This document shows positions 45,195 through 52,796 of a stretch of DNA of 64,000 nucleotides, piece by piece (the first letter of the stretch is position 1; each line of letters starts with the position of its first letter). A model generated the notes under the pieces. The model was not told where the DNA came from and ran no database searches. It worked only from the letters and a program-made list of their open reading frames with translations. The position numbers were made by a program, and so were the translations under genes. Source of the DNA: Fundidesulfovibrio putealis DSM 16056 (GTDB lineage Bacteria > Desulfobacterota > Desulfovibrionia > Desulfovibrionales > Desulfovibrionaceae); contig NZ_AUBQ01000004.1 in NCBI RefSeq assembly GCF_000429325.1, forward strand, positions 310,001 through 374,000. Reading direction: 5' to 3'.

Positions 45195-47140
45195 AAGGCC
45201 TCCACCTCCGCGAGAATCTGATTGTCCGTGAAGTGTTCGAGCTGGATGGCTCCCTGCGGGCAGGTGACGGCGCAGATGCCGCAGCCCTGGCAGACCGTCT
45301 CGATGACCTCGGCCTTTTCCTGGCCCCTGAAGTCGATCATGTGGATGGCCCCGAATGGGCAGGTTGTCTCGCACTTGCCGCAACCCACGCACCGTTGCAG
45401 GTTCACCTGGGATATCTGCGGGTCGCTCTCCAGCTTCTGCTTGGAGAAGAGCCCCAACACCTTGGCCGCCGACGCGCTGCCCTGGGCCACCGAGGACGGG
45501 ATGTCTTTTGGCCCCTGGGCGCATCCGGCCAGATAGACGCCCGCCGTGTTGGTCTCCACCGGGCGCAGCTTGGGGTGGCTCTCCATGAAGTAGCCGTATT
45601 TGTCGTAGGAGATGCGCAGCTTCTCGGCCAGCTGGGGCGAGCCCACGGCGGCCTCGGCGCCCACGGCCAGCACCACCAGGTCGGCCTCGACCTCAAGCTG
45701 GCTGCCCATCAGGGTGTCTGCGCCGCGCACCAGGTACTTGCCATTCTGAGGCACTATCATGGACACGCGCCCGCGCACGTAGCGCGCGCCGTACTCTTCC
45801 ATGGCCCGGCGGGTGAACTCATCGTACATTTTGCCCGGCGCGCGGATGTCCATGTAGAACACGTAGGACTGCGAATCCGGGATGTGGTCCTTGGTGAGGA
45901 TGGCCTGCTTGGCCGTGTACATGCAGCAGAAGCCCGAGCAATACGGGCGGTCCACCGACTTGTCGCGCGAGCCCACGCACTGGATGAACACCACGGTTTT
46001 GGGCTCCTTGCCGTCCGAAGGTCGCTTCACGTGCCCGCCCGTGGGGCCGGAGGCCGAGAGCAGCCGCTCGTACTGGAGCGCGGTGATCACGTCGGGGTAG
46101 CGCCCGCCGCCGTATTCGCCGTACTTGGAGTGGTCGAACAGGTCGAAACCGGTGGCGGCCACGATGGCCCCGACCTTTTCCTCCACGACCTCGTCCTGCA
46201 TCTTGTAGTCGATTGCCCCGGTGGGGCAGATTTTGGCGCACACGCCGCACTTGCCCTTGATGAACTGGCGGCAGTACCCGGCGTCGATGACTGCTTTCTT
46301 GGGGATGGCCTGGGGGAAGGGAATGTTGATGGCCGGAGCGCCGCCGAGGGATTCGTTGAAGCGGTCCAGCGATTTCTTGCTGGGGCACTTCTCCATGCAG
46401 GCTCCGCAGCCGGTGCACTTGACCCAGTCCACATAGCTGGCTTTTTTGCGAATCTTCACGTTGAAATTGCCCACGTAACCGGCCACTTCCTCAACCTCGG
46501 CGTAGGCGTAGAGCGTGATGTTCGGGTGCTGGGCCACGTCCACCATCTTGGGTCCAAGAATGCAGCTGGAGCAGTCCACGGTGGGGAAGGTCTTGTCCAG
46601 CTTGGCCATCTTGCCGCCGATGGAGGAGGTCCTCTCCACGAGGACCACCTCCATGCCCCCATCTGCGCAGTCCAGGGCTGCCTGGATTCCCGCGACACCC
46701 CCGCCTATGACCAAAACCCGGCGCGTGATGTCGAAACTTTTAGGCGTGAGCGGCCTGTTGCGGCGAAGCTTCTCCACCGCGATGCGCACCAAGTCGGCGG
46801 CCTTGTTGGTGTTGGCCGTGCGGTCCTTGCCGATCCAGGAGACGTGCTCGCGAATGTTGGCCATCTCCAGCATGTAGCGGTTCAGGCCCGCGCGCTCCAC
46901 GGCGCGCCGGAAGGTCGGCTCGTGCATGCGCGGCGTGCAGGAGGCCACCACCACGCCGTCCAGGCCATGGGTGCGCACCGCGTCGATTATTGCCTCCTGC
47001 CCAGGCTCGGAGCAGGAATACATCACGTCCTCGGCGTGGCTTACCTCGGGAAAGAGCATGGACGCCCGCGCCACGGCGGCGGTGTCCACGGTGCCTTCGA
47101 TGTTGCTGCCGCAGTGGCAGACGAAAACTCCGATCTTCAT
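45182..47140 (-). CDS. hdrA: HdrA, flavin iron-sulfur subunit of heterodisulfide reductase
   Basis: The 652-residue product is the electron-bifurcating flavoprotein of the Hdr module. N-terminal C-H-C-G-S-N-I precedes the FAD motif G-G-G-V-A-G-I-Q-A-A-L. Four Fe-S sets are visible: C-T-G-C-G-A-C-M-E-K-C-P, C-G-V-C-A-K-I-C-P, C-V-G-C-G-K-C-E-T-T-C-P and C-Q-G-C-G-I-C-A-V-T-C-P. The ATG at 47140 overlaps hdrB by four bases. Length is typical of methanogen HdrA (about 650). The open frame extends farther upstream, but in the hdrB reading region. Confidence 0.95.
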   Translation of the reverse strand: MKIGVFVCHCGSNIEGTVDTAAVARASMLFPEVSHAEDVMYSCSEPGQEAIIDAVRTHGLDGVVVASCTPRMHEPTFRRAVERAGLNRYMLEMANIREHVSWIGKDRTANTNKAADLVRIAVEKLRRNRPLTPKSFDITRRVLVIGGGVAGIQAALDCADGGMEVVLVERTSSIGGKMAKLDKTFPTVDCSSCILGPKMVDVAQHPNITLYAYAEVEEVAGYVGNFNVKIRKKASYVDWVKCTGCGACMEKCPSKKSLDRFNESLGGAPAINIPFPQAIPKKAVIDAGYCRQFIKGKCGVCAKICPTGAIDYKMQDEVVEEKVGAIVAATGFDLFDHSKYGEYGGGRYPDVITALQYERLLSASGPTGGHVKRPSDGKEPKTVVFIQCVGSRDKSVDRPYCSGFCCMYTAKQAILTKDHIPDSQSYVFYMDIRAPGKMYDEFTRRAMEEYGARYVRGRVSMIVPQNGKYLVRGADTLMGSQLEVEADLVVLAVGAEAAVGSPQLAEKLRISYDKYGYFMESHPKLRPVETNTAGVYLAGCAQGPKDIPSSVAQGSASAAKVLGLFSKQKLESDPQISQVNLQRCVGCGKCETTCPFGAIHMIDFRGQEKAEVIETVCQGCGICAVTCPQGAIQLEHFTDNQILAEVEALCQF

Positions 47141-48054
47141 ACCCGGCTCCCGCGTTCGGTCTGCTTGTTGGCGACGGTCGATGCGGCCATGGCCTCGAAG
47201 GCCCGGGCCGGGCTCACGCAGAGCTTGTCGAATCCGAGCTCGGCCTCGGCCACGCCAAGCGCCATCCCCATAAGCTGGGTGAAATAGAGCACCGGCATGG
47301 AATAGGCCCTGCCGCTGTGCTGGGAGGCCTGCTCCTGGCGAAGGTCCAGGTTCATCTGGCACAGGGGGCAGGCCGTAGCCATCACGTCGGCCCCCAGGCT
47401 CACCGCCGTGTCCAGAAGCCTGCTGGAGAGCCTTGCCACCACATCCTTGCGGGCCACGCCGTAGGACGCGCCGCAGCACTCCACCTTCAGCGGGAAAGGG
47501 ACCACTTCCGCGCCCAGGGCCGCCAGGATGCGGTCCATGGCCATGGGGTTTTCGTGGTCGTCGAACTGCATGATTTCGGGCGGACGGTTCATGATGCAGC
47601 CGTAGTACGGCGCGACCTTGAGGCCCTTGAGCGGCTTCTGGACTGACGCCGCGATCATCTCCAGGCCCACGTCCTCAAACAGGATCTGAAGCACGGACTT
47701 GGCCTGGACGTCGCCCTTGCAGGGCGTGTCCAGGAGCGAGTTCACCCTGGCGCGAAATTCCGGCTTCTCCATGCGGTGCCCGGCGGTGCGCAGGTTGGTC
47801 AGGCAGCTTGGGCACGGGGTGATCACCGTCTCCCGGCCTGTGGATTCCACCTTGGCCAGGTTCCGGGCGGACAGCGCGGCGGAGAGCACGTGGTCCACGG
47901 TGTGCGCGGGCGAGGAGCCGCAACAGCTCCAGTCCGGAACGTCGTGAAGCTCCACGAACAGGGCCTTGCACACGGCCCGCGTGGAGCTGTCGTATTCCAT
48001 GGATGTGCCAAGCCCCGAGCAGCCGGGGTAATAGGCGAAGGAATGGCCCCTCAT
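47137..48054 (-). CDS. hdrB: HdrB, catalytic subunit of heterodisulfide reductase
   Basis: The 305-residue product carries two CCG domains, which bind the unusual non-cubane [4Fe-4S] clusters that reduce disulfides: Y-Y-P-G-C-S, C-C-G-S-S, P-C-P-S-C-L and, in the second half, G-C-I-M-N-R-P, E-C-C-G-A-S-Y-G and A-C-P-L-C-Q. It overlaps hdrC and hdrA by four bases each. The natural disulfide in sulfate reducers is not CoM-S-S-CoB; DsrC has been proposed. Confidence 0.93.
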   Translation of the reverse strand: MRGHSFAYYPGCSGLGTSMEYDSSTRAVCKALFVELHDVPDWSCCGSSPAHTVDHVLSAALSARNLAKVESTGRETVITPCPSCLTNLRTAGHRMEKPEFRARVNSLLDTPCKGDVQAKSVLQILFEDVGLEMIAASVQKPLKGLKVAPYYGCIMNRPPEIMQFDDHENPMAMDRILAALGAEVVPFPLKVECCGASYGVARKDVVARLSSRLLDTAVSLGADVMATACPLCQMNLDLRQEQASQHSGRAYSMPVLYFTQLMGMALGVAEAELGFDKLCVSPARAFEAMAASTVANKQTERGSRV

Positions 48055-48599
48055 AGACAGCCCCCCTGCTCCTCGAAGCGCTTGAAGATTTTCTCCATCT
48101 CCTGAAGGCCCTTCACAGGGTGCGGCTTGAGCGCCAGCTTGCCCTTGGGGATGATACGCGGGGCCAGATCGAAATCGGTCCAGACCCGGCCCGTGCGGGC
48201 CACGTACTTGGCCAGGAGCCCTGCCTCGAACACGCGCCCGTGCTTGCGAACCGACTCCAGGAAGCTGTCCCAGAACACCTTCACGGCCCGTTCCGGCGCG
48301 TGGCCCTCACATCTGGCCATGTGGCGCAGCACATCCATGATCCTGGCCACGTCGATGTCGTTGGGACAGCGGGTGGTGCAGGATTCGCAGGTGGCGCACA
48401 GCCAGAGCGACTTGCAGGTGAGGGTCTTGTGCTTCTGTCCAGCCTGCACCAGACGCATGATCTGGTTGACCGGAATGTCGTAGGCGAAGGTGTAGGGGCA
48501 TCCTGCCGTGCAGTTGCCGCACTGGTAGCAGAGCGCGAGGTTCTGCTCGCTGGCGGCCTGGACCTGGGCCACGAAGTCCGCGTCGAAAGACGCGCTCAT
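48051..48599 (-). CDS. hdrC: HdrC, ferredoxin-like subunit of heterodisulfide reductase
   Basis: The 182-residue product has two [4Fe-4S] sets, C-Y-Q-C-G-N-C-T-A-G-C-P and C-A-T-C-E-S-C-T-T-R-C-P, which pass electrons from HdrA to HdrB. The ATG at 48599 has GGAG eight bases upstream. The open frame extends to 49037 across the intergenic region, but those residues have no family support and would overlap adh. Confidence 0.92.
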   Translation of the reverse strand: MSASFDADFVAQVQAASEQNLALCYQCGNCTAGCPYTFAYDIPVNQIMRLVQAGQKHKTLTCKSLWLCATCESCTTRCPNDIDVARIMDVLRHMARCEGHAPERAVKVFWDSFLESVRKHGRVFEAGLLAKYVARTGRVWTDFDLAPRIIPKGKLALKPHPVKGLQEMEKIFKRFEEQGGCL

Positions 48600-48703
48600 G
48601 TTCACTCCATCCATGGGTATGATTCCAGTGCCATAGGCGTTTGCCGGACCGCTCCGGGAGGGCGCGAGCCCCCCCGGACGGCCGGATTTCGGGATGGATG
48701 ATG

Positions 48704-49885
48704 CTACAGGGCGGCGGTGTAGATGGCCGCTACGTCCTTGTCGGTGGGGCAGCGCGGGTTGGTGAAGCCACAGGCGTCCTTCTGGGCGTTCTTGGTCATG
48801 GTCTCGATGTCCTTGGCCTGAACGTCCTTGCCGTAGCGCTTGCCGAGCTCCACCAGGCCGGAGGGGATGCCCACGTCGGTGGACAGCTGGCGGATGGCGC
48901 AAAGGGCCTTCTCGGCGGCGGCGCGCAGCGGCATGCCTTCGATGTTCTCGCCCATGATCTCGGCCATCTTGGCGAAGCGCTCGACCTTGGCGATCAGGTT
49001 GAACTGCTCCACGTGAGGCAGCAGGATGGCGTTGCACTCGCCGTGGGGCAGGTCATAGAAGCCGCCCAACTGGTGCGCCATGGCGTGCACGTGGCCCAGG
49101 CTCGCGTTGTTGAAGGCCATGCCGGCCAGGTACTGGGCGAAACACATGCCTTCGCGGGCTTCCAGGTCGGAACCGTTGGCCACGGCCTTGCGCAGGTACT
49201 TGAAGATCAGCTCGAAGGCCTTTTCGGCGCAGGCGTCGGTCATGGGGTTGGCGATGGTGGACACGTAGGCTTCCACGGCGTGGGTCAGGGCGTCCATGCC
49301 GGTGGCGGCAGTCAGCGCGGGGGGCATGCCCACCATGAGCAGGGGATCGTCGATGGCGATGTTGGGGGTGACGCGCCAGTCCACGATGGCCATCTTCACC
49401 TTGCGGCTGGTGTCGGTGATGATGCAGAAGCGGGTCATTTCGGACGCGGTGCCTGCGGTGGTGTTCACGGCCAGGTACGGGGGCATGGGTTTGGTGGACT
49501 TGTCCACGCCTTCGAAGTCATGGATCTTGCCGCCATTGGCGACCACGAGGCCGACGCCCTTGCCGCAGTCGTGCGAGGAGCCGCCGCCCAGGGTGATCAG
49601 GCTGTCGCACTTGTTCTTCTTGTAGACTTCGACGCCTGCGTGGACGTTGTCGTCGGTGGGGTTGGGGATGGTGTCGTCGTAGACCACGTAGGACATCTTG
49701 GCCGCGTCGAGAAGGTCGGTGATCTGCTTGCAGATGCCAGCCTTCACGATACCCTTGTCGGTGACGATCAAGGGCTTGGAACCACCCAGGGCCTTGATTT
49801 TCTCGGGAATGGACTTGGCGGCGCCGATGCCGATCAGGGTGACGCTGGGGATGAAGAATCCGTAGACTTGTTCGATCACGGCCAT
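48704..49885 (-). CDS. adh: Iron-containing alcohol dehydrogenase, first gene of the adh-hdr-flx operon
   Basis: The 393-residue product oxidises ethanol with NAD+, feeding NADH to Flx-Hdr. It has G-G-G-S-S-H-D-C-G-K-G, T-T-A-G-T-A-S-E, D-A-L-T-H-A-V-E-A-Y, H-A-M-A-H-Q-L-G-G and L-P-H-G-E-C-N. The ATG at 49885 was chosen because AAGGAG lies nine bases upstream; the ATG three codons earlier is too close to that site. I recall this gene in D. vulgaris as highly expressed. It is separated from hdrC by 104 bases that may hold a small hairpin. Confidence 0.93.
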   Translation of the reverse strand: MAVIEQVYGFFIPSVTLIGIGAAKSIPEKIKALGGSKPLIVTDKGIVKAGICKQITDLLDAAKMSYVVYDDTIPNPTDDNVHAGVEVYKKNKCDSLITLGGGSSHDCGKGVGLVVANGGKIHDFEGVDKSTKPMPPYLAVNTTAGTASEMTRFCIITDTSRKVKMAIVDWRVTPNIAIDDPLLMVGMPPALTAATGMDALTHAVEAYVSTIANPMTDACAEKAFELIFKYLRKAVANGSDLEAREGMCFAQYLAGMAFNNASLGHVHAMAHQLGGFYDLPHGECNAILLPHVEQFNLIAKVERFAKMAEIMGENIEGMPLRAAAEKALCAIRQLSTDVGIPSGLVELGKRYGKDVQAKDIETMTKNAQKDACGFTNPRCPTDKDVAAIYTAAL

Positions 49886-49951
49886 GACTTCCATCTCCTT
49901 GGGTTGGGGGTTGTGGTCATGAGCATGCGCTCATCTGTTGCTCCTCCCCAA

Positions 49952-49967
49952 GGCAAGTTTCAGGCCA
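49952..49967 (-). promoter_or_regulatory. Sigma-54 promoter of the adh-hdr-flx operon
   Basis: On the minus strand TGGCCTGAAACTTGCC has TGGC and TTGC with the correct 5-base spacer and 12-base GG-to-GC distance (consensus TGGCAC-N5-TTGC). It is 67-82 bases ahead of the adh start, giving a leader of about 55 bases. Two positions differ from consensus (CT for AC). Confidence 0.75.
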
Positions 49968-50132
49968 AAATTATTGTCTTTAAATTTCAAAGTATTAACA
50001 CAGGGGACGTTGGTCGGAGGGAGAGAAAGGATGCACACGGGTTTTGCAGGATGCAGTACCCATGCTCCGAAAGCCTGCGACATCGCAGAAAAGTCTGAAT
50101 TTTAACGCAACAATTCAGAGTGTTAGAGTGGT

Positions 50133-50176
50133 GTGTGGCAAAATGACATCATTTTTAGCCGACGTGTGGCAAAATG
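50133..50176. repeat. Direct repeats upstream of the adh promoter, possible activator sites
   Basis: GTGTGGCAAAATG occurs at 50133-50145 and exactly again at 50164-50176, with starts 31 bases apart, close to three DNA turns. They lie about 190-235 bases upstream of the inferred adh start site, a usual distance for sigma-54 activators, and shortly after the stop of the integrase/Mop regulator. Which protein binds is unknown. Confidence 0.6.
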
Positions 50177-50209
50177 CCCCCTGCTCGTGAAGCGCGCGGG
50201 CAACACGTT

Positions 50210-51388
50210 TTATTCTACATTCAATATCACCGAAAAGGCCTTGAACAGGGCGCATATGTCGTCGCCAACCTTCAGGTCCAGCGCCCTGACGGACTCGTCG
50301 GTCACCAGGGAACATATCTTGGTGCCGTCGGCCAACTCCAGGATCACCTCGGCTGAAATCTGCCCCTCGTTCACCTTTATGATCTTCCCGCAGTACTTGT
50401 TGCGGGCGCTGGTTTTGAGCTTCATGTCCTCCTTGACCAGGATGACCCATGGAGCCTTTACCGTTGCGACGACCAGGGACCCGACCGATATGCCTAGAGC
50501 CCCGAGGCTGTCGTGGGTTATGACCGACGATACCTTGAGGCCACTCGGCGTGGTTACTTCAACCTCCGCCAGGATGTTGCCCGACCGGATGGACGTCACC
50601 TTGCCGGTGAACGAATTGCGGGCGCTGGTCTTCCTCTCCGTTTCCTTGAGGATGTAGAAGTTTACGATGCGCTGGATGTCGTCTTCGGAAAAATTGATGT
50701 ACTGGGCCGTGAGGTTCACGCTCTGGTGCCCCATGATGGCCTGAACAACCTTGAGCGGCACGCCCTCTCTCAGCAGTTCCACGGCCCGCGAATGCCTGAT
50801 GACCCTGGGGTTGGCCAGATCCCTGGGCAGGCCGCATTCGTCGGCGCGCTCATAGAATTTTCTGCGCACGAAGCCCTGGTCCAGCTTGAACACCTCTCCC
50901 CGAAGCGACGCCGCCATGGGTTCCTGAAGCAGGCATTCGATTTCCTGGGCTATTTCCTTGGGAAGTTGCACCCGGCGCTGGTGTTCGCCGCGCACCTCCA
51001 GTTCGGAGCGCTGGAAATCGAAGTCGCGATGGTCGTCCACGGCGATGGCCTCGCCGAGTTTCAACGCGCCGTAGCGGATCAGCAGGAACAGCAGCCAGAT
51101 GCGCGCGCGCGAGCGTCTGCGGGCCGGGCTTTCCACGGCTTCGTACCAGGAGCGGAACGCCTGGGTCAGTTCCATCAGCTGGACATGGTCCAGGTGCTTG
51201 ACGTCGGAGGGCACATCGAAGGTCTTCGCCGGACAGGGAGCTTTAACGTTGCGGCGTTGTCCTGCTGCGCTCTCCGCCGTGGGCGTATTCCCGTCCGTAA
51301 CGGGGCTGCCGCCGATTTTTTCCAGGACAAATCGGAGATCGTCGGAGCCGAGCGAGTTCAGAAATGTGACCAGATTGTCTCGAATCAT
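50210..51388 (-). CDS. Integrase-fold regulator with two Mop domains (TunR-like)
   Basis: The 392-residue protein joins a tyrosine-recombinase-like domain (about 60-250) to two Mop/TOBE oxyanion-binding domains (253-320, 325-392). Recombinase residues are partly lost: the first Arg position is Lys110 (Y-G-A-L-K), the His of HxxR is Arg195 (R-V-I-R), while Arg198, His221 (G-H-Q-S) and Tyr230 remain. Strand exchange is therefore unlikely. The two Mop domains repeat S-A-R-N-(S/K)-(F/Y)-x-G-K. The composition matches the tungstate-responsive regulators described in sulfate reducers (recalled, unchecked). No tungstate transporter is adjacent. Confidence 0.78.
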   Translation of the reverse strand: MIRDNLVTFLNSLGSDDLRFVLEKIGGSPVTDGNTPTAESAAGQRRNVKAPCPAKTFDVPSDVKHLDHVQLMELTQAFRSWYEAVESPARRRSRARIWLLFLLIRYGALKLGEAIAVDDHRDFDFQRSELEVRGEHQRRVQLPKEIAQEIECLLQEPMAASLRGEVFKLDQGFVRRKFYERADECGLPRDLANPRVIRHSRAVELLREGVPLKVVQAIMGHQSVNLTAQYINFSEDDIQRIVNFYILKETERKTSARNSFTGKVTSIRSGNILAEVEVTTPSGLKVSSVITHDSLGALGISVGSLVVATVKAPWVILVKEDMKLKTSARNKYCGKIIKVNEGQISAEVILELADGTKICSLVTDESVRALDLKVGDDICALFKAFSVILNVE

Positions 51389-51540
51389 GCTGAAGCACCT
51401 CAGGATTTCTTATTACCACCGAATTTCGCATTTGTCCCATTGTCACGAATCACTCAGAATACGTGTGTGGATTGGCGATGATGGCTCCAGGACGTATACG
51501 TGAAACTCCGGCTGGTATCTTTGGCCGGAAGGAGAACTCC

Positions 51541-51807
51541 ATGGAACTTGTCGTCATCCTGGCAGCCTGCTTCACGCTGCTCTTTATCGTAGAGGTTTTT
51601 CTGGGAGGCGCATTGCCCGCGCCGGAGATCGGCTGCAAGAGCGTTGGCGGCCGCATGAAGATGGGGGCATTCTTCGGACAGGCCCTGCCTCTCTCCTTAG
51701 CGGGAATCGGCCTGCCCATGTCCATCCAGCACGGCTGGGCTATCTGGCTGGTGGCGGGCGGGCTCATCCTGCACATGCTGGTCTGCCGTATCATGAAGGC
51801 CTGCTGA
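51541..51807 (+). CDS. Small two-TM membrane protein
   Basis: An 88-residue protein with TM segments at about residues 2-22 (V-V-I-L-A-A-C-F-T-L-L-F-I-V) and 67-84 (W-A-I-W-L-V-A-G-G-L-I-L-H-M-L), and a glycine-rich linker. The ATG has GGAGAA just upstream, placing the start better than the in-frame codon at 51463. I do not recognise the family. It is divergent from the integrase/Mop gene. Confidence 0.6.
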   Translation: MELVVILAACFTLLFIVEVFLGGALPAPEIGCKSVGGRMKMGAFFGQALPLSLAGIGLPMSIQHGWAIWLVAGGLILHMLVCRIMKAC

Positions 51808-51973
51808 GATGCGCCCCATAGCTGTGCCCATCGCCTTGCGGAAAACAACAGACGCCTAGCGGCTCCTGGCCTGTCTCGCGTCGCCGCAAGGACAGGCACT
51901 GCCTGCCTGATACGGGCACGGGAAACAGTAGCGCAACGCAGCCACCCGCCCCTTCCGTACAATTGCCGCAAAA

Positions 51974-52009
51974 TAGGGCAGCCTCGCTTTCGCGGGGCTG
52001 CCCTTCTGA
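51974..52009. terminator. Terminator between membrane protein and rhodanese genes
   Basis: A stem of AGGGCAGCC and GGGCTGCCCT with a short CG-rich loop. On the minus strand it is followed by ATTTTGC and lies 25 bases after the rhodanese stop; it may also stop the + strand transcript. Confidence 0.65.
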
Positions 52010-52028
52010 TTTCATGGAGAAAGCGAGA

Positions 52029-52616
52029 CTACTTGGTCCAGACCAGCTTGGGGTCCAGGGAGTAGGTCCAGGGCAGGCCGTAGTTTTTCCAGCCGTTCTT
52101 CATGCGTTTGTTGTTGTAGACGCTCTCCGGGTCGGTCACCATGTCTCCCTCGAAGCTGTCCACGATGTTGTATGCATTGGTGTATCCGGCCTGGGCGAGC
52201 AGGTTGACCGCTGCGGCGGCGCGCTGGCCGCTGCGGCACATCACCAGCACGGTGGCGTTCTTATCGACGGACTTGGCGACCTGGGCGACGAAATCCGGGT
52301 TGGCGGCCATGCCGTAGGTCTTCTTCTCTGCGTCGAAAATCCCCGAAAACAGTTGTACAGGAATGTTCACAGCCATCTCAGGGTGGCCCACAAAGCTGTA
52401 TTCCTCGGGGGTGCGCACATCCAGGATGACGACCTCCTTGGGTTTGCCGCGCCACATCAGGTAGGCTTCCATGGAGTTGCAGTACTTGCCCAGAGACGTC
52501 TGCTTGCGGGTGTCCGTGGGAACCGGAGTGCTGGGCGCGGGCTGCGCCAGGACCAGGGCGGCCCAAAGCATGGTGCTCGCGGCGACCGCAGTCAGGATGA
52601 TCGTGAGTTTCCTCAT
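52029..52616 (-). CDS. Secreted rhodanese-domain protein
   Basis: A 195-residue protein with an N-terminal signal peptide (L-T-I-I-L-T-A-V-A-A-S-T-M-L-W-A-A-L-V-L-A-Q, likely cut after A-L-V-L-A) and a rhodanese domain. The active-site loop reads V-M-C-R-S-G-Q-R-A, with the nucleophilic Cys, and there is D-V-R-T-P-E-E-Y. It probably acts in the periplasm in sulfur transfer. It is monocistronic, between two terminators or promoters. Confidence 0.88.
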   Translation of the reverse strand: MRKLTIILTAVAASTMLWAALVLAQPAPSTPVPTDTRKQTSLGKYCNSMEAYLMWRGKPKEVVILDVRTPEEYSFVGHPEMAVNIPVQLFSGIFDAEKKTYGMAANPDFVAQVAKSVDKNATVLVMCRSGQRAAAAVNLLAQAGYTNAYNIVDSFEGDMVTDPESVYNNKRMKNGWKNYGLPWTYSLDPKLVWTK

Positions 52617-52796
52617 AGTTATCCCTCTTCAGTAGTGGTTTCCGAATGAAATGAGCAGCTTTTCATTCCATACAGAAGCTTGTTGCAAAGGACAATGGGC
52701 AAATAATTCGACCATTTTACGACGAATTCCACTGATACCGGACAAAAATACGATGCATACTGGCAGACAACCCGCTTGTTCAGCAAAAGCTGATGA

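Larger units (their letters stand above)
49886..50209. other. 324-base regulatory region between adh and the integrase/Mop gene
   Basis: It contains the sigma-54 promoter and two direct repeats, both listed separately, and no gene. The part between the repeats and the promoter is AT-rich (TTAAAATTCAGAC, AATTTAAAG), as needed for DNA bending by an activator. Confidence 0.6.

Noticed and set aside
45233-47287. A 684-codon frame on the + strand opposite hdrA
   Set aside because: It is the mirror of a GC-rich gene with a perfect HdrA motif series; no family resemblance or ribosome binding site.
48051-49037. Longer start for hdrC reaching into the adh region
   Set aside because: The extra residues are opposite in character to Fe-S proteins and overlap adh; the ATG at 48599 has a ribosome binding site.
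50210-51388. Active phage integrase and genomic island boundary
   Set aside because: Two catalytic residues are replaced and the C-terminus is Mop domains; there are no attachment repeats or adjacent phage genes.
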